From assembly GCF_900167375.1 (NCBI RefSeq), contig NZ_FUWY01000005.1, positions 1-64,000 of the forward strand: DNA of 64,000 nt, given 5' to 3'. The notes under the pieces were generated by a model, which was not told where the DNA came from, made no database searches, and worked only from the letters and a program-made list of their open reading frames with translations. This stretch comes from Anaerorhabdus furcosa (GTDB lineage: Bacteria; Bacillota_I; Bacilli_A; Erysipelotrichales; Erysipelotrichaceae). The position numbers and the translations under genes were made by a program. Each line of letters starts with the position of its first letter. The first letter of the stretch is position 1. Of this stretch, positions 34,997 through 43,945 are shown in pieces.

Positions 34997-35500
34997 ATGC
35001 TAAGTGAAGAACAGGTAGAAAGAGCTATCGATTTGTACGCAAATGACGTGCGAAGATTATGTTTCATTTATTGCAAGTCAGAGGCGGATGTCGATGATAT
35101 TTTTCAGAATGTCTTCATTAAGTATTATAAATTAGATGAACCTTTTACTGATCCAACATATGAAAAAGCATGGATATTACGAGTAACAATTAATGCCTGT
35201 AAGGACTTGTTCAAATCTTGGTTTCGTAAAAATGCAGAACTCACTGATGATTTTAGCCAATTCTCAATTGATCCAAAGGACAGTGATGGTGAATTGATTC
35301 TAGAGGTAAGGAAGTTAAGAAAAGAATATGCTACAGTTATTTATCTTTATTATTATGAAGAGTACAGTTTAAAAGAAATTGCAGCGATTTGTAATGCGAG
35401 TATTAATACAATTTCGTCAAGACTTCAACGAGCAAGAAAAGAATTAAAGAAAAGATTAGGAGGTGAAATACTAAATGAAGAGAATGAAGCAATTAGATAA
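34997..35500 (+). CDS. ECF-type RNA polymerase sigma factor
   Basis: This 167-residue protein has sigma region 2 (about 8-75, with CKSEADVDDIFQNVFIKYY and the -10-recognising segment AWILRVTINACKDLFKS) and region 4 (about 110-160, with YYYEEYSLKEIAAICNASINTISSRLQRARKEL). Regions 1 and 3 are absent, as in ECF factors. Its start follows AGAAGG. The last 26 nt overlap the anti-sigma gene, a typical arrangement for stoichiometric control. Confidence 0.92.
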   Translation: MLSEEQVERAIDLYANDVRRLCFIYCKSEADVDDIFQNVFIKYYKLDEPFTDPTYEKAWILRVTINACKDLFKSWFRKNAELTDDFSQFSIDPKDSDGELILEVRKLRKEYATVIYLYYYEEYSLKEIAAICNASINTISSRLQRARKELKKRLGGEILNEENEAIR

Positions 35501-36161
35501 AATTGAAATAACCAAAAGTAAAAAGCGAGAAATCTTACAACATGTCATGAAACCTAAACACTCAAACAAGATGAAGTATGGTGTTGCTTTTGCAATGGTA
35601 GTCGTTTTATTAGTAACTTCATTATCGTTATTTAGTAAATCGCCAACATCGCTTGTGGTAAGCTCAATTGCAATGGAAGTAAATCCTACGATTATTTTGA
35701 ATTTAGATTCAAATAATAAAGTAATAGAAGTTGTAGATCAAAGTGGTGATGCTATGGAGTTACTTCAAGAAGTAAATGTTATTGGAGAAGATGTTCAAGA
35801 GGCTATGAGTCAAATACTTGATTCTCAAATATATCAAGCAAAGTATGCAAACAATTATCTGGAAGTTAGTATTTATTCAAAAAATCAAAATCTTTCAAGT
35901 TCGCTTAATCAATTAGTTGATGTGGTTTTACAGGAAAATCTTGATGGCAGAAATTGTCATAGTCAACAAGTGGATAAAGAAACATGGGAAGGTGCAAGAA
36001 AGCGAAATATGGGCGTGGGTAAATACGCTAAAATATCAAATATTCTTGAATCATCAGATGAATATACCTTTGAACAGTTAGAGCATTGTTCAATGAAAGA
36101 ATTGAATGAAATACAAAGTAAATGTCAAAAAGGACATGGCTATAGAAAGGGATGCAATTGA
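35475..36161 (+). CDS. Membrane anti-sigma factor, RsgI-like
   Basis: This 228-residue protein has a short basic cytoplasmic part (1-34) that should hold the sigma factor, one membrane helix (about 35-53) and an extracellular domain. The external start SSIAMEVNPTIILNLDSNNK resembles the RsgI middle domain. It continues with GRNCH at 158-162 and a Cys-containing tail (Cys205, 217, 227, ending RKGCN). GGAGG lies 11 nt before the ATG. The tail shares GRNCH with the secreted protein encoded first in the operon. The activating signal is unknown; redox state or metal is possible. Confidence 0.82.
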   Translation: MKRMKQLDKIEITKSKKREILQHVMKPKHSNKMKYGVAFAMVVVLLVTSLSLFSKSPTSLVVSSIAMEVNPTIILNLDSNNKVIEVVDQSGDAMELLQEVNVIGEDVQEAMSQILDSQIYQAKYANNYLEVSIYSKNQNLSSSLNQLVDVVLQENLDGRNCHSQQVDKETWEGARKRNMGVGKYAKISNILESSDEYTFEQLEHCSMKELNEIQSKCQKGHGYRKGCN

Positions 36162-36180
36162 TTGCATCTCTTTTTCTTGT
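36151..36180 (+). terminator. Terminator of the sigma/anti-sigma operon
   Basis: GATGCAA and TTGCATC pair around TTGA and are followed by TCTTTTTCTT; the anti-sigma stop codon lies in the loop region. Confidence 0.75.
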
Positions 36181-36206
36181 TAGAATGAAGGTAGCGAGGA
36201 TAGAAT

Positions 36207-37016
36207 ATGAAAAAGATAATAAAGGGATTATTGTGTGTGGGATTAGCATTTGGCATATTTGGATGTCAAAAGAAGCTCAGTAAAGAAGATGTTGGATTAA
36301 TGTATCGTGATGCTCTAGTGAATATGGCGCAAACAATGAATTTCACAGTAGATGGTACAATTAAAATTTCACTTGGTGATGAAGGGGCATCTCTATCTAT
36401 GGATATGGGCGTTCTTACATTAATTGATGGAACGGATTTAGATGATGGAAAAATGTTGATGCAAATATCGACATCAATGTTTGGACTAGAGACAACAGCT
36501 GAAACGATCTATGCAAATGATTATGTTTATACAAATACAATGAACATGAAAACCAAAGAAGTAGTAAGTCCTGAAGATAATATATTTTATCAATTAAAAG
36601 CAACGCTTCCATTATTAAGTGTTGCAGCCAAAAATGATAAAGTTGATATGAGTGGTAATTTTGATTTCACTTATGTAGAAATCGAGGATGGAATTCGAAT
36701 TACTATTGTTGTTAAACCAGAGGATGTCAATGATATTCTGAGTCAATTTCAAGGACAAGAGATACCAACAGATTTTGTATTCAATGATTTATCGATGACA
36801 ATTGATATCAACAAGGATAAATTAATTACGAATCTTACAATGATGATGGATATGGATATGAGTGATCCAACATTTTCAACAGGATTTAAAATGGATATGA
36901 ATTTAAATGTTAAGGATTATGGTACAACCAAAGTTGAACTACCAAGTGACTTGGATAGTTATAAATTATTAGAACCAACCAATCCAGCAGATAATTATCC
37001 GTTTGAGGCATTATAA
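36207..37016 (+). CDS. Lipoprotein of unknown function
   Basis: This 269-residue protein has a lipoprotein signal (lipobox IFGC, Cys20). The mature part is rich in beta-type, Asp/Met/Thr-rich segments such as DGTDLDDGKMLMQ and MDMSDPTFSTGFKMDMN. It resembles the LolA/LppX-like or DUF6612-type lipid-binding fold in overall pattern, but this was not established. It is monocistronic and lies just after the sigma operon, so it could belong to that regulon. Confidence 0.7.
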   Translation: MKKIIKGLLCVGLAFGIFGCQKKLSKEDVGLMYRDALVNMAQTMNFTVDGTIKISLGDEGASLSMDMGVLTLIDGTDLDDGKMLMQISTSMFGLETTAETIYANDYVYTNTMNMKTKEVVSPEDNIFYQLKATLPLLSVAAKNDKVDMSGNFDFTYVEIEDGIRITIVVKPEDVNDILSQFQGQEIPTDFVFNDLSMTIDINKDKLITNLTMMMDMDMSDPTFSTGFKMDMNLNVKDYGTTKVELPSDLDSYKLLEPTNPADNYPFEAL

Positions 37017-37021
37017 GTAGA

Positions 37022-37053
37022 AAAGGGTTGAACGATTTATCGTTTAACCCTTT
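37022..37053. terminator. Bidirectional terminator between the lipoprotein gene and asnA
   Basis: AAAGGGTTGAACGA and TCGTTTAACCCTTT form a 14-bp stem with one G-T pair around TTTA. Confidence 0.85.
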
Positions 37054-37056
37054 CGT

Positions 37057-38064
37057 TTATAAAATATGAATTTTGTGTTTCTCGCATTCATCAATCATTT
37101 CTTGTGGCCAAATGCTTGCTTGAACCTCACCAACGTGAGCTTTGTTTAACAAAAGCATACATAATCTTGATTGACCAATACCACCACCAATTGTATAAGG
37201 TAATTCTTTGTTAACAACCATTTTATGATATGGAAGTTCTAAGCGATTTAAGCAATCTGATTTCTTGCATTGCTCAACGATTGCATTTTCATCAACACGG
37301 ATTCCCATGCTTGATAATTCTAGTCCACATTGAAGGGTTTCATGCCAGAAGAAGATATCTCCATTGAGTGACCAATCATCATAGTCAGGTGCACGACCAT
37401 CATGAGGGATACCACTATGTAATGGTTCACCAATTTTCATGATGAAGACACAACCTAGTTCTTTTGAAATTGCATTTTCTCTTTCCTTTGGAGTAAGAGT
37501 AGGGTATTTATCTTCTAGTTCTTGTGTTGTAATGAAATGAATTTTATTTGGTAAATGATTTACTGCATTTGGATATTTATACCATACTTCATGTTCCATA
37601 TGTTTAATTACTTTAAAGATATCTTGCACTGTTTGTTTAAGTACATCAATGGTTCGTTCTTCTTTAGAAATAATTTTTTCCCAATCCCATTGATCAACAT
37701 AACAAGAGTGAGTGTTATCTACTTCTTCATCTCGACGAATTGCATTCATGTTGGTGTATAGACCTTCATGCATTTTAAAGCCATATTTTTTAAGAGCCAA
37801 TCTTTTCCATTTCGCAAGCGATTGTACAACTTCGATTTCATCGTTTGGTAATTCTTTCATATCAAAACTAACAGGGCGTTCAATACCATTTAAATTATCA
37901 TTTAGCCCAGAACTTTTTTCTACAAATAATGGAGCTGAAATACGTGATAATCCAAGAACTTTTCCAAGTTCTTTTTGAAATGTATCACGAATATATTTGA
38001 TAGCTTCTTGTGTTTCTCTTACTGATAAAATAGGATCATAGTTTTCTGGAATATATAATTTCAT
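37057..38064 (-). CDS. asnA: Aspartate-ammonia ligase
   Basis: This enzyme makes asparagine from aspartate, ammonia and ATP. The 335-residue length is typical for AsnA, a class II aminoacyl-tRNA-synthetase-like fold. Recognisable are [23 protein letters not shown] near the N-terminus, [12 protein letters not shown], the ATP-site [14 protein letters not shown] and RAPDYDDW. The start follows GAGGTAATC, and a minus-strand TATAAT lies upstream at 38094-38089. No T-box or other leader was seen. Confidence 0.95.
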   Translation of the reverse strand: MKLYIPENYDPILSVRETQEAIKYIRDTFQKELGKVLGLSRISAPLFVEKSSGLNDNLNGIERPVSFDMKELPNDEIEVVQSLAKWKRLALKKYGFKMHEGLYTNMNAIRRDEEVDNTHSCYVDQWDWEKIISKEERTIDVLKQTVQDIFKVIKHMEHEVWYKYPNAVNHLPNKIHFITTQELEDKYPTLTPKERENAISKELGCVFIMKIGEPLHSGIPHDGRAPDYDDWSLNGDIFFWHETLQCGLELSSMGIRVDENAIVEQCKKSDCLNRLELPYHKMVVNKELPYTIGGGIGQSRLCMLLLNKAHVGEVQASIWPQEMIDECEKHKIHIL

Positions 38065-38185
38065 AGTGATTACCTCGCATAATGCTTAATTATATAATAT
38101 TTAAAGCATATCGTGAAGAAAAAAATCTAGATTACTGCAACGATGAGATGATTGTGGTACAATACTGTCGGAAAGTAGGTACTGT

Positions 38186-39487
38186 ATGAAAATTGGAATT
38201 ATATCACTAGGATGTTGTAAAAATTTAGTTGATACTGAAAACTTGATTGGAATGCTACAACAATCTAACCAAGAAATAACATATAACTTAAATGAAGCAG
38301 ATGCTATTATTGTAAATACCTGTGGTTTTATTGATCCTGCAAAGGAAGAAGGTATTAATACAATTTTAGAAATGGCTGAATATAAAGAAAAAAACTGTAA
38401 GAAATTGATTGTAATGGGATGTTTGGCTGAACGATATTTAGATCAGTTAGCTGAAGAATTGCCAGAGGTGGATTGTTTTATAACGCTGAAACAATACAAT
38501 CAATTTGGTCCTATCTTAACTGAAGTATTAGGAGAAAAAATAGCGAATGATTATGGGAAGTGTCCACAAGTATTAACAGGTAAGCCATGGATGGCTTATT
38601 TGAAAATAGCTGATGGTTGTGATAATCGTTGTTCATATTGTGCAATTCCACTAATTCGTGGTGGTTATCGTTCATTTGATATTGATGCCCTTGTTGATCA
38701 AGCAAAGGAATTGGCGAAGCGTGGTGTAAAAGAATTAAATCTGATTGCTCAAGACACTACACGTTATGGTTTAGATAATTATGGAAAACGTCGATTATTG
38801 GAATTATTAGGTCGTTGTAATGAAATTGAGGGACTTCATTGGATTCGTGTTCTTTATATGTATCCAGATGAAATTGATGATGAATTGATTGAAGGAATGG
38901 CAAAGTTAGATAAAGTATTACCTTACTTTGATATTCCGGTTCAACATGGATCTGACCGTATGTTGCAAATAATGAATCGTCGTGGTTCAGTAGAGAGTAT
39001 TATTCGACTTGTAGATAAAATAAGAGAGACATATCCTACACCAGCTCTTCGTACAACAATGATTGTAGGATTTCCTACAGAAACATTAGAAGATGTTCAA
39101 TTGAATTTGGAATTCATGAAAAGAGTAAAATGGGATCGTTTAGGTGGTTTTACTTACTCAAAAGAAGAGGATACACCATCATATGACTTGCTAGATGAAT
39201 TAAGCCAAGAAGAAAAAAATAGACGCTATGAAGAAATGATGAAACTTCAAGAAGAAATCGTTGAAGCGAAGAATCAAGAGTTGATAGGAAAAACATTGGA
39301 AGTGCTTGTTGAAAAACAAGATGGCTTAACTGGTTTCTACCGTGGTCGCAGTGTATTTAGTGCACCTGATGGCATAGATGGTGAGGTAATCTTTAAGAGT
39401 GAGGAACCAATAGAATTTGGTTCGTTTGTTCCAGTAACTATCACACGAATCAAGGCTCATGATTTTTATGGCAATCGTGTAAATTAA
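38186..39487 (+). CDS. rimO: Ribosomal protein S12 methylthiotransferase RimO
   Basis: This radical-SAM enzyme adds a methylthio group to an Asp of ribosomal protein S12. The 433-residue protein has the N-terminal UPF0004 domain with cluster Cys residues (LGCCKN, NTCGF, MGCLAERY), the radical-SAM triad CDNRCSYC in IADGCDNRCSYCAIP, and a C-terminal TRAM domain (about 370-433). The SLGCCKNLVDTE start pattern is RimO-like rather than MiaB-like. Confidence 0.93.
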   Translation: MKIGIISLGCCKNLVDTENLIGMLQQSNQEITYNLNEADAIIVNTCGFIDPAKEEGINTILEMAEYKEKNCKKLIVMGCLAERYLDQLAEELPEVDCFITLKQYNQFGPILTEVLGEKIANDYGKCPQVLTGKPWMAYLKIADGCDNRCSYCAIPLIRGGYRSFDIDALVDQAKELAKRGVKELNLIAQDTTRYGLDNYGKRRLLELLGRCNEIEGLHWIRVLYMYPDEIDDELIEGMAKLDKVLPYFDIPVQHGSDRMLQIMNRRGSVESIIRLVDKIRETYPTPALRTTMIVGFPTETLEDVQLNLEFMKRVKWDRLGGFTYSKEEDTPSYDLLDELSQEEKNRRYEEMMKLQEEIVEAKNQELIGKTLEVLVEKQDGLTGFYRGRSVFSAPDGIDGEVIFKSEEPIEFGSFVPVTITRIKAHDFYGNRVN

Positions 39488-39511
39488 ACTTTGAGAAATC
39501 AAAGTTTTTCT
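39486..39511 (+). terminator. rimO terminator
   Basis: AAACTTTGA and TCAAAGTTT pair around GAAA and are followed by TTCTTTT. Confidence 0.8.
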
Positions 39512-39593
39512 TTTGTCTAATCCACATGTAAGCCTTTTCTTTTTGCGACAAAAACTCTATAATAATGAATAGATAATAAAAAAGGAGACAAGC

Positions 39594-40493
39594 ATGAAGA
39601 CAATTATCGGTATTGATCTAGGGGGCACGAATGTACGTGTTGCTAAAGTTACGGATTCAGGGGAAGTATTACAAGAATTAAAAAGTCCTTCTTATGGGCT
39701 AGAAGGTCCAGAAAAGGTTGTACCCAATATTATTTCATTAATCAAACAAATTGATGGCTACAAGGATTGTATTGGAGTTGGTATTGGTGTACCAGGACCA
39801 GTTGATACAGTTAATAAAGTAATGAAACTATCTAGTAATTTAACAGGATTTACTGACTATCCAATGGCTAAGATGATTGAAGAGGCTACAGGATTACCAA
39901 CGTTCCTTGATAATGACGCAAACTGTGCAGGACTTGCAGAAGCAATCATTGGAGCAGGAAAATTATATCCAATTGTATATTACACAACGGTTTCTACAGG
40001 AATCGGTGGTGCTTTGATAGTGAATGGGAAGCTTGTTTCAGGAAAATCAGGATATGCAGGTGAAGTTGGAAATCTAATTGTTGATCCATACCGCGAACCA
40101 TTTAATAATTTAAATCCAGGAGCATCTGAGAGTGAAGCTAGTGGTCGTGCGATCACACGTAAAGGACAAGCTATTTTTGGTGATAAAATCGAAAGTGCTA
40201 AAGATGTCTTTGATTTATATGTTCAAGGTGATGAAGAAGCAAAGAAACTTGTTGATCAAGTTACAACTGATTTAGCTGTTATGTACAGCCATATTGCACA
40301 TATTGTAGATCCACATATTTTTGTTATTGGTGGTGGGGTAATGAAATCCAAAGATATTTGGTTACCAATCATGCAAGAAAAATTCAAAAAACTAGTTCAT
40401 TCAGGAATGAGAGATGTTATTTTTACAGAAGCTGAATGTAGTGAACCTGGAATTTTAGGAGCTGCAATGCTACCTATTTCCAATGGACTATAG
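39594..40493 (+). CDS. glcK: Glucokinase, ROK family
   Basis: This enzyme phosphorylates glucose with ATP. The 299-residue protein has the phosphate-1 loop GIDLGGTNVRVA, VGIGVPGPVD, the catalytic Asp in FLDNDANCAGLAEA, and TVSTGIGGALIVNGKLVSG. The usual ROK zinc-binding CxCGxxGC is not evident; NLNPGASESEASG occupies that region. Other sugars such as mannose or N-acetylmannosamine are possible substrates. It lies 8 nt before the aminopeptidase gene. Confidence 0.85.
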   Translation: MKTIIGIDLGGTNVRVAKVTDSGEVLQELKSPSYGLEGPEKVVPNIISLIKQIDGYKDCIGVGIGVPGPVDTVNKVMKLSSNLTGFTDYPMAKMIEEATGLPTFLDNDANCAGLAEAIIGAGKLYPIVYYTTVSTGIGGALIVNGKLVSGKSGYAGEVGNLIVDPYREPFNNLNPGASESEASGRAITRKGQAIFGDKIESAKDVFDLYVQGDEEAKKLVDQVTTDLAVMYSHIAHIVDPHIFVIGGGVMKSKDIWLPIMQEKFKKLVHSGMRDVIFTEAECSEPGILGAAMLPISNGL

Positions 40494-40501
40494 GTGAATC
40501 C

Positions 40502-41731
40502 ATGGATAATCGTTTAAAAAAATATGCAGAACTTGCAATAAAACAAGGGGTTAATATCCAAGTAGGACAACCACTTGTCATCAATGCGCCCGTTGAATGT
40601 GTTGAATTTGTACGTTTATGCGTAGCAGAAGCATATAAAGCAAAAGCATCTAAAGTGGATGTTGTATGGAGTGATGATTTAATCACAAAACTTCATTATG
40701 AAAATGTTGAAACTGATATTTTGAAAAAAGTACCTGCTTATAAAATTGAACAACGCAAAGAAGAAGTTGAATCAAAATGTGCTTTTTTAAGTATTCGTAG
40801 TAGCATTCCAGGAAACTTGAAGCACATTGATCCATCAAAGTTACAAGCTGTAAGTCTTGAAGCATCTAAAGCAATGGAACCTTATCGCTATTATACAATG
40901 GCAAATGTTGGACAATGGTCAATCGTAGCCTTACCTAATGTTGCATGGGCAGAAACAATCTTCAAAGATTTAAAGGGTGAAGATGCAGTCAATGCTTTGT
41001 GGGATGCAATTTTTAAATCAGTTCGTATCAGTGAAGATAATGATCCAGTACATGAGTGGGACAACCACAATGAATCATTACATCAACACAATGATTTATT
41101 AAACAAATACAATTTTAAATCACTTCATTTTAAAAATGGAATAGGTACAGATTTAGTTGTTGGACTTGTAGAAAATCACATTTGGGCTGGAGGATATGAT
41201 ACAACTCAAGGTGGTATTATGTTTAACCCAAATATGCCAACTGAAGAAACATTTACAACACCTCTTCGTACAAGTGTTAATGGAATTGTGTATGGTACAA
41301 AACCACTTAACTATCAAGGTAAATTAATTGAAAACTTTTGGATTAAATTTAAAGATGGAAAAGCGGTTGAGTTTCATGCAGAAAAGCAAGAAGATGCTTT
41401 AGCTAATTTAATCAACCTGGATGAAGGATCATGTTATTTAGGAGAAGTAGCGCTTATTTCGCATAATTCTCCTATATCCAATATGAATATTTTATTCTAT
41501 GATACTTTGTTTGATGAGAATGCATCCTGCCATCTAGCATTAGGTGCAGCATATCCAAACAACATCAAAGATGGCGAAAAAATGAGTAAAGAAGAGCTTA
41601 TTCAACACGGATGCAATGTTTCAATGGCTCATTCAGACTTTATGTTTGGAAGCGCTGATATGGATATTGTAGGAATTACTTATGATAATCAAGAAATTCA
41701 ACTATTTAAACATGGTGATTTTTGTATCTAA
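40502..41731 (+). CDS. M29-family aminopeptidase
   Basis: This 409-residue cytoplasmic metallopeptidase of the AmpS/PepS (thermophilic aminopeptidase) family trims N-terminal residues from peptides. Motifs include the N-terminal YAELAIKQGVNIQVGQPLVINAP, and metal-ligand regions FNPNMPTEETFTTPLR, LGEVALI, and HLALGAAYP with DFMFGSADMDI at the C-terminus. It is co-transcribed with glcK and followed by a terminator. Confidence 0.93.
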   Translation: MDNRLKKYAELAIKQGVNIQVGQPLVINAPVECVEFVRLCVAEAYKAKASKVDVVWSDDLITKLHYENVETDILKKVPAYKIEQRKEEVESKCAFLSIRSSIPGNLKHIDPSKLQAVSLEASKAMEPYRYYTMANVGQWSIVALPNVAWAETIFKDLKGEDAVNALWDAIFKSVRISEDNDPVHEWDNHNESLHQHNDLLNKYNFKSLHFKNGIGTDLVVGLVENHIWAGGYDTTQGGIMFNPNMPTEETFTTPLRTSVNGIVYGTKPLNYQGKLIENFWIKFKDGKAVEFHAEKQEDALANLINLDEGSCYLGEVALISHNSPISNMNILFYDTLFDENASCHLALGAAYPNNIKDGEKMSKEELIQHGCNVSMAHSDFMFGSADMDIVGITYDNQEIQLFKHGDFCI

Positions 41732-41756
41732 AACCTCATGATGAGGTTTTTATTTG
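41730..41756 (+). terminator. glcK-aminopeptidase terminator
   Basis: AAAACCTCAT and ATGAGGTTTT pair and lead into TATTTGATTTTT. Confidence 0.8.
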
Positions 41757-41816
41757 ATTTTTGGATTTACTTTAGCTATTCTATAATGTGATGTATAATG
41801 AATGAAGGTGATTACA

Positions 41817-43295
41817 ATGTATCATATATCTGATGTAAAAAAATATTTAAGATGTCCAAAATTATTCTGGTTAAGTCATTATGAGGAACCATTACCGTTT
41901 AATTCTTTTGTGCGACTAGATGAAGCTGTAACAACACTTGCGTGTGAAAAACTAGGTATTACAGATTGTTTTTTAGGTGCACGTGGTGATGAGGCTAGTT
42001 TAGCATTAAAGGCAATGGAAAATAATGAATGGATTGTAAAAGGACGCTTTGAAGCAAAACAATTAAGAGTTAAAATTCCTTTTCTACATAAAACTGAACA
42101 AGGATGGGATGTTTATTTTCTATTCTGTGGCAATCGTCCAAAAGATGATGACATGAATTTTTATTGTAGTAGTATTTGGGTATTGGAAGAAAATGAAATT
42201 GATATTCATAACATATACATCTTACATTTTGATGAAAACTATGTACGTGGTGATGAATTAGATCCTCACCAATTATTTCAAATTACGGAAGAGTTTTTTA
42301 ATGATAAAGGAAACCCAAGTAAAAATATAAAAGATACCGTATTTAAACGTCTACGTAATTTAGAAGATACACTCAATGGCATGGATGAAATATTAAAACG
42401 TGATGTCGTGGAGTGTACGCGTCAAAATAAATGTACAAAGAAAAACAAATGTCGTTTTTATGATAAGTGTTTTCCAAATGAATTAGAAGTAGATGCTGAT
42501 TCTATTTTGACATTAGTGTCTTCTCAACATAAATATGCTATGCATCATGAAGGTAGATTAAAACTTAAGGATGTAGATTTAGATCGTATTGAAGGTTCAA
42601 GACAACAATTTGCGCAAATTCGAGCAAGTCAAAATGATGGATTATATGTGGATTATTATTCACTAAAAACTTGGATAGAAGAAATTAAATATCCAATTAC
42701 GTTTTTAGATTTTGAATGGGAAACTTATGCAATACCACCATTTAAAGGGATGAAACCGTATGATGTACTACCGTTTGAATACTCAATTCATATTTTGCAT
42801 GAAGATGGCACAATTGAGCATAAAGAATATTTAGGAACTCGTGATTGTCGACGTCATGTTGTAGAAAATCTAATTCAAGATATACCAAATGAGGGGACAA
42901 TTGTTGCCTATAATGCTGAAGGTGCTGAAAAAATACGTTTAAAGGAAATGGCAGCTCAGTTTCCTGAGCATGCAAAAGATTTAATGAATTTATATAGTCG
43001 TCTTGTTGACTTGGCATTTCCGTTTGTGATTGGTGCTGTCTATGATGTTCGTATGAGAGGTTACTATTCACTAAAAGTGTTAATGTCTCTTATGGAGAAC
43101 CAAAGTGGATATCAAGATTTAGATATTCATCAAGGAATGGATGCAGTTTTCCAATGGCGATTATTGGATAGAGAAGATGATGAGGTTGATTCAGAAGAAA
43201 TCAGAACACATCTTATTGAGTATTGTAGTATGGACACATATGCAATGGTAGTTGTGTACAAGTGGTTAATGAGTTTAGTACATGAGCGAATATGA
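41817..43295 (+). CDS. DUF2779 protein with Cys array and DEDD-exonuclease-like domain
   Basis: This 492-residue protein starts at the ATG at 41817 after GAAGGTGA. The N-terminus MYHISDVKKYLRCPKLFWL resembles the start of Cas4/RecB-type PD-(D/E)xK nucleases. A middle array CTRQNKC-TKKNKC-RFYDKC places four Cys exactly six residues apart. The C-terminal half looks like a DnaQ-type exonuclease, with TFLDFEWE, IVAYNAEGAE and YCSMDTYAM supplying acidic residues. The N-terminal Cys plus the array could hold an iron-sulphur cluster, as in Cas4 and AddB. DNA or RNA processing is likely; the biological role is unknown. Confidence 0.75.
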   Translation: MYHISDVKKYLRCPKLFWLSHYEEPLPFNSFVRLDEAVTTLACEKLGITDCFLGARGDEASLALKAMENNEWIVKGRFEAKQLRVKIPFLHKTEQGWDVYFLFCGNRPKDDDMNFYCSSIWVLEENEIDIHNIYILHFDENYVRGDELDPHQLFQITEEFFNDKGNPSKNIKDTVFKRLRNLEDTLNGMDEILKRDVVECTRQNKCTKKNKCRFYDKCFPNELEVDADSILTLVSSQHKYAMHHEGRLKLKDVDLDRIEGSRQQFAQIRASQNDGLYVDYYSLKTWIEEIKYPITFLDFEWETYAIPPFKGMKPYDVLPFEYSIHILHEDGTIEHKEYLGTRDCRRHVVENLIQDIPNEGTIVAYNAEGAEKIRLKEMAAQFPEHAKDLMNLYSRLVDLAFPFVIGAVYDVRMRGYYSLKVLMSLMENQSGYQDLDIHQGMDAVFQWRLLDREDDEVDSEEIRTHLIEYCSMDTYAMVVVYKWLMSLVHERI

Positions 43296-43305
43296 AAAAT
43301 AACTG

Positions 43306-43338
43306 AAGTTTGATGTATTGGTGTATCAAACTTATTCT
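43306..43338 (+). terminator. Weak terminator after the DUF2779 gene
   Basis: AAGTTTGAT and ATCAAACTT form a 9-bp stem with a 10-nt loop; the T-run after it is poor (ATTCTG). Confidence 0.5.
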
Positions 43339-43378
43339 GAATCATTTATAATATAAGTAAGAATAGGAGGTTTCATAT

Positions 43379-43906
43379 ATGAGATTTGAAATCGTTGGAC
43401 AACATGTTAGTATCACTGAAGGAATGAGAACTAAAATAGAGAATAAACTATCCTTCCTTGATAAGTATTTCTTAATTGATGAAGACACTATTGCTCGTGT
43501 TGTTGTGAAAATTTACCCAACAACTCAAAAGATAGAGGTGACAATTCCAAGCAAAATTGGTTTATTGCGTGCAGAAGTTGAACATGAAGATTTATATGCT
43601 GCAATTGATTTAGCAATTGACAAATTAGAAGATCAAATTCGCCGTCAAAAAACGAGATTATCGCGTAAACATAAAGATAAATTAGCAATGAATTTCATCG
43701 AAGTTGATGAAGAAAAATTAAATGAAGGAGACATTCCTGTTAAAACAAAAACAATCCAAGCTAAAACAATGGATTTAGAGGAAGCAATTCTTCAAATGGA
43801 AATGTTAGGACATAGTTTCTTTATCTACACGGATGCTGAAACTGAAACAATCAGTGTTGTATATCGCCGTAACAATGGTGGTTATGGATTGATCGAAACA
43901 GAATAA
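43379..43906 (+). CDS. hpf: Ribosome hibernation promoting factor, long form
   Basis: This protein dimerises idle 70S ribosomes into 100S particles in stationary phase. The 175-residue protein has the N-terminal S30AE domain (1-100, with MRFEIVGQHVSITEGMRTKIENK) and the C-terminal dimerisation domain (about 118-172, with TKTIQAKTMDLEEAILQMEMLGHSFFIY) that defines the long form. AGGAGG precedes the ATG, and TATAAT lies upstream. Confidence 0.95.
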   Translation: MRFEIVGQHVSITEGMRTKIENKLSFLDKYFLIDEDTIARVVVKIYPTTQKIEVTIPSKIGLLRAEVEHEDLYAAIDLAIDKLEDQIRRQKTRLSRKHKDKLAMNFIEVDEEKLNEGDIPVKTKTIQAKTMDLEEAILQMEMLGHSFFIYTDAETETISVVYRRNNGGYGLIETE

Positions 43907-43911
43907 ATTAA

Positions 43912-43944
43912 AAATGGAAGTTCACAAGTAGTGAACTTCCATTT
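43912..43944. terminator. Bidirectional terminator between hpf and the membrane protein gene
   Basis: AAATGGAAGTTCAC and GTGAACTTCCATTT form a perfect 14-bp stem around AAGTA. Confidence 0.9.
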
Positions 43945-43945
43945 C

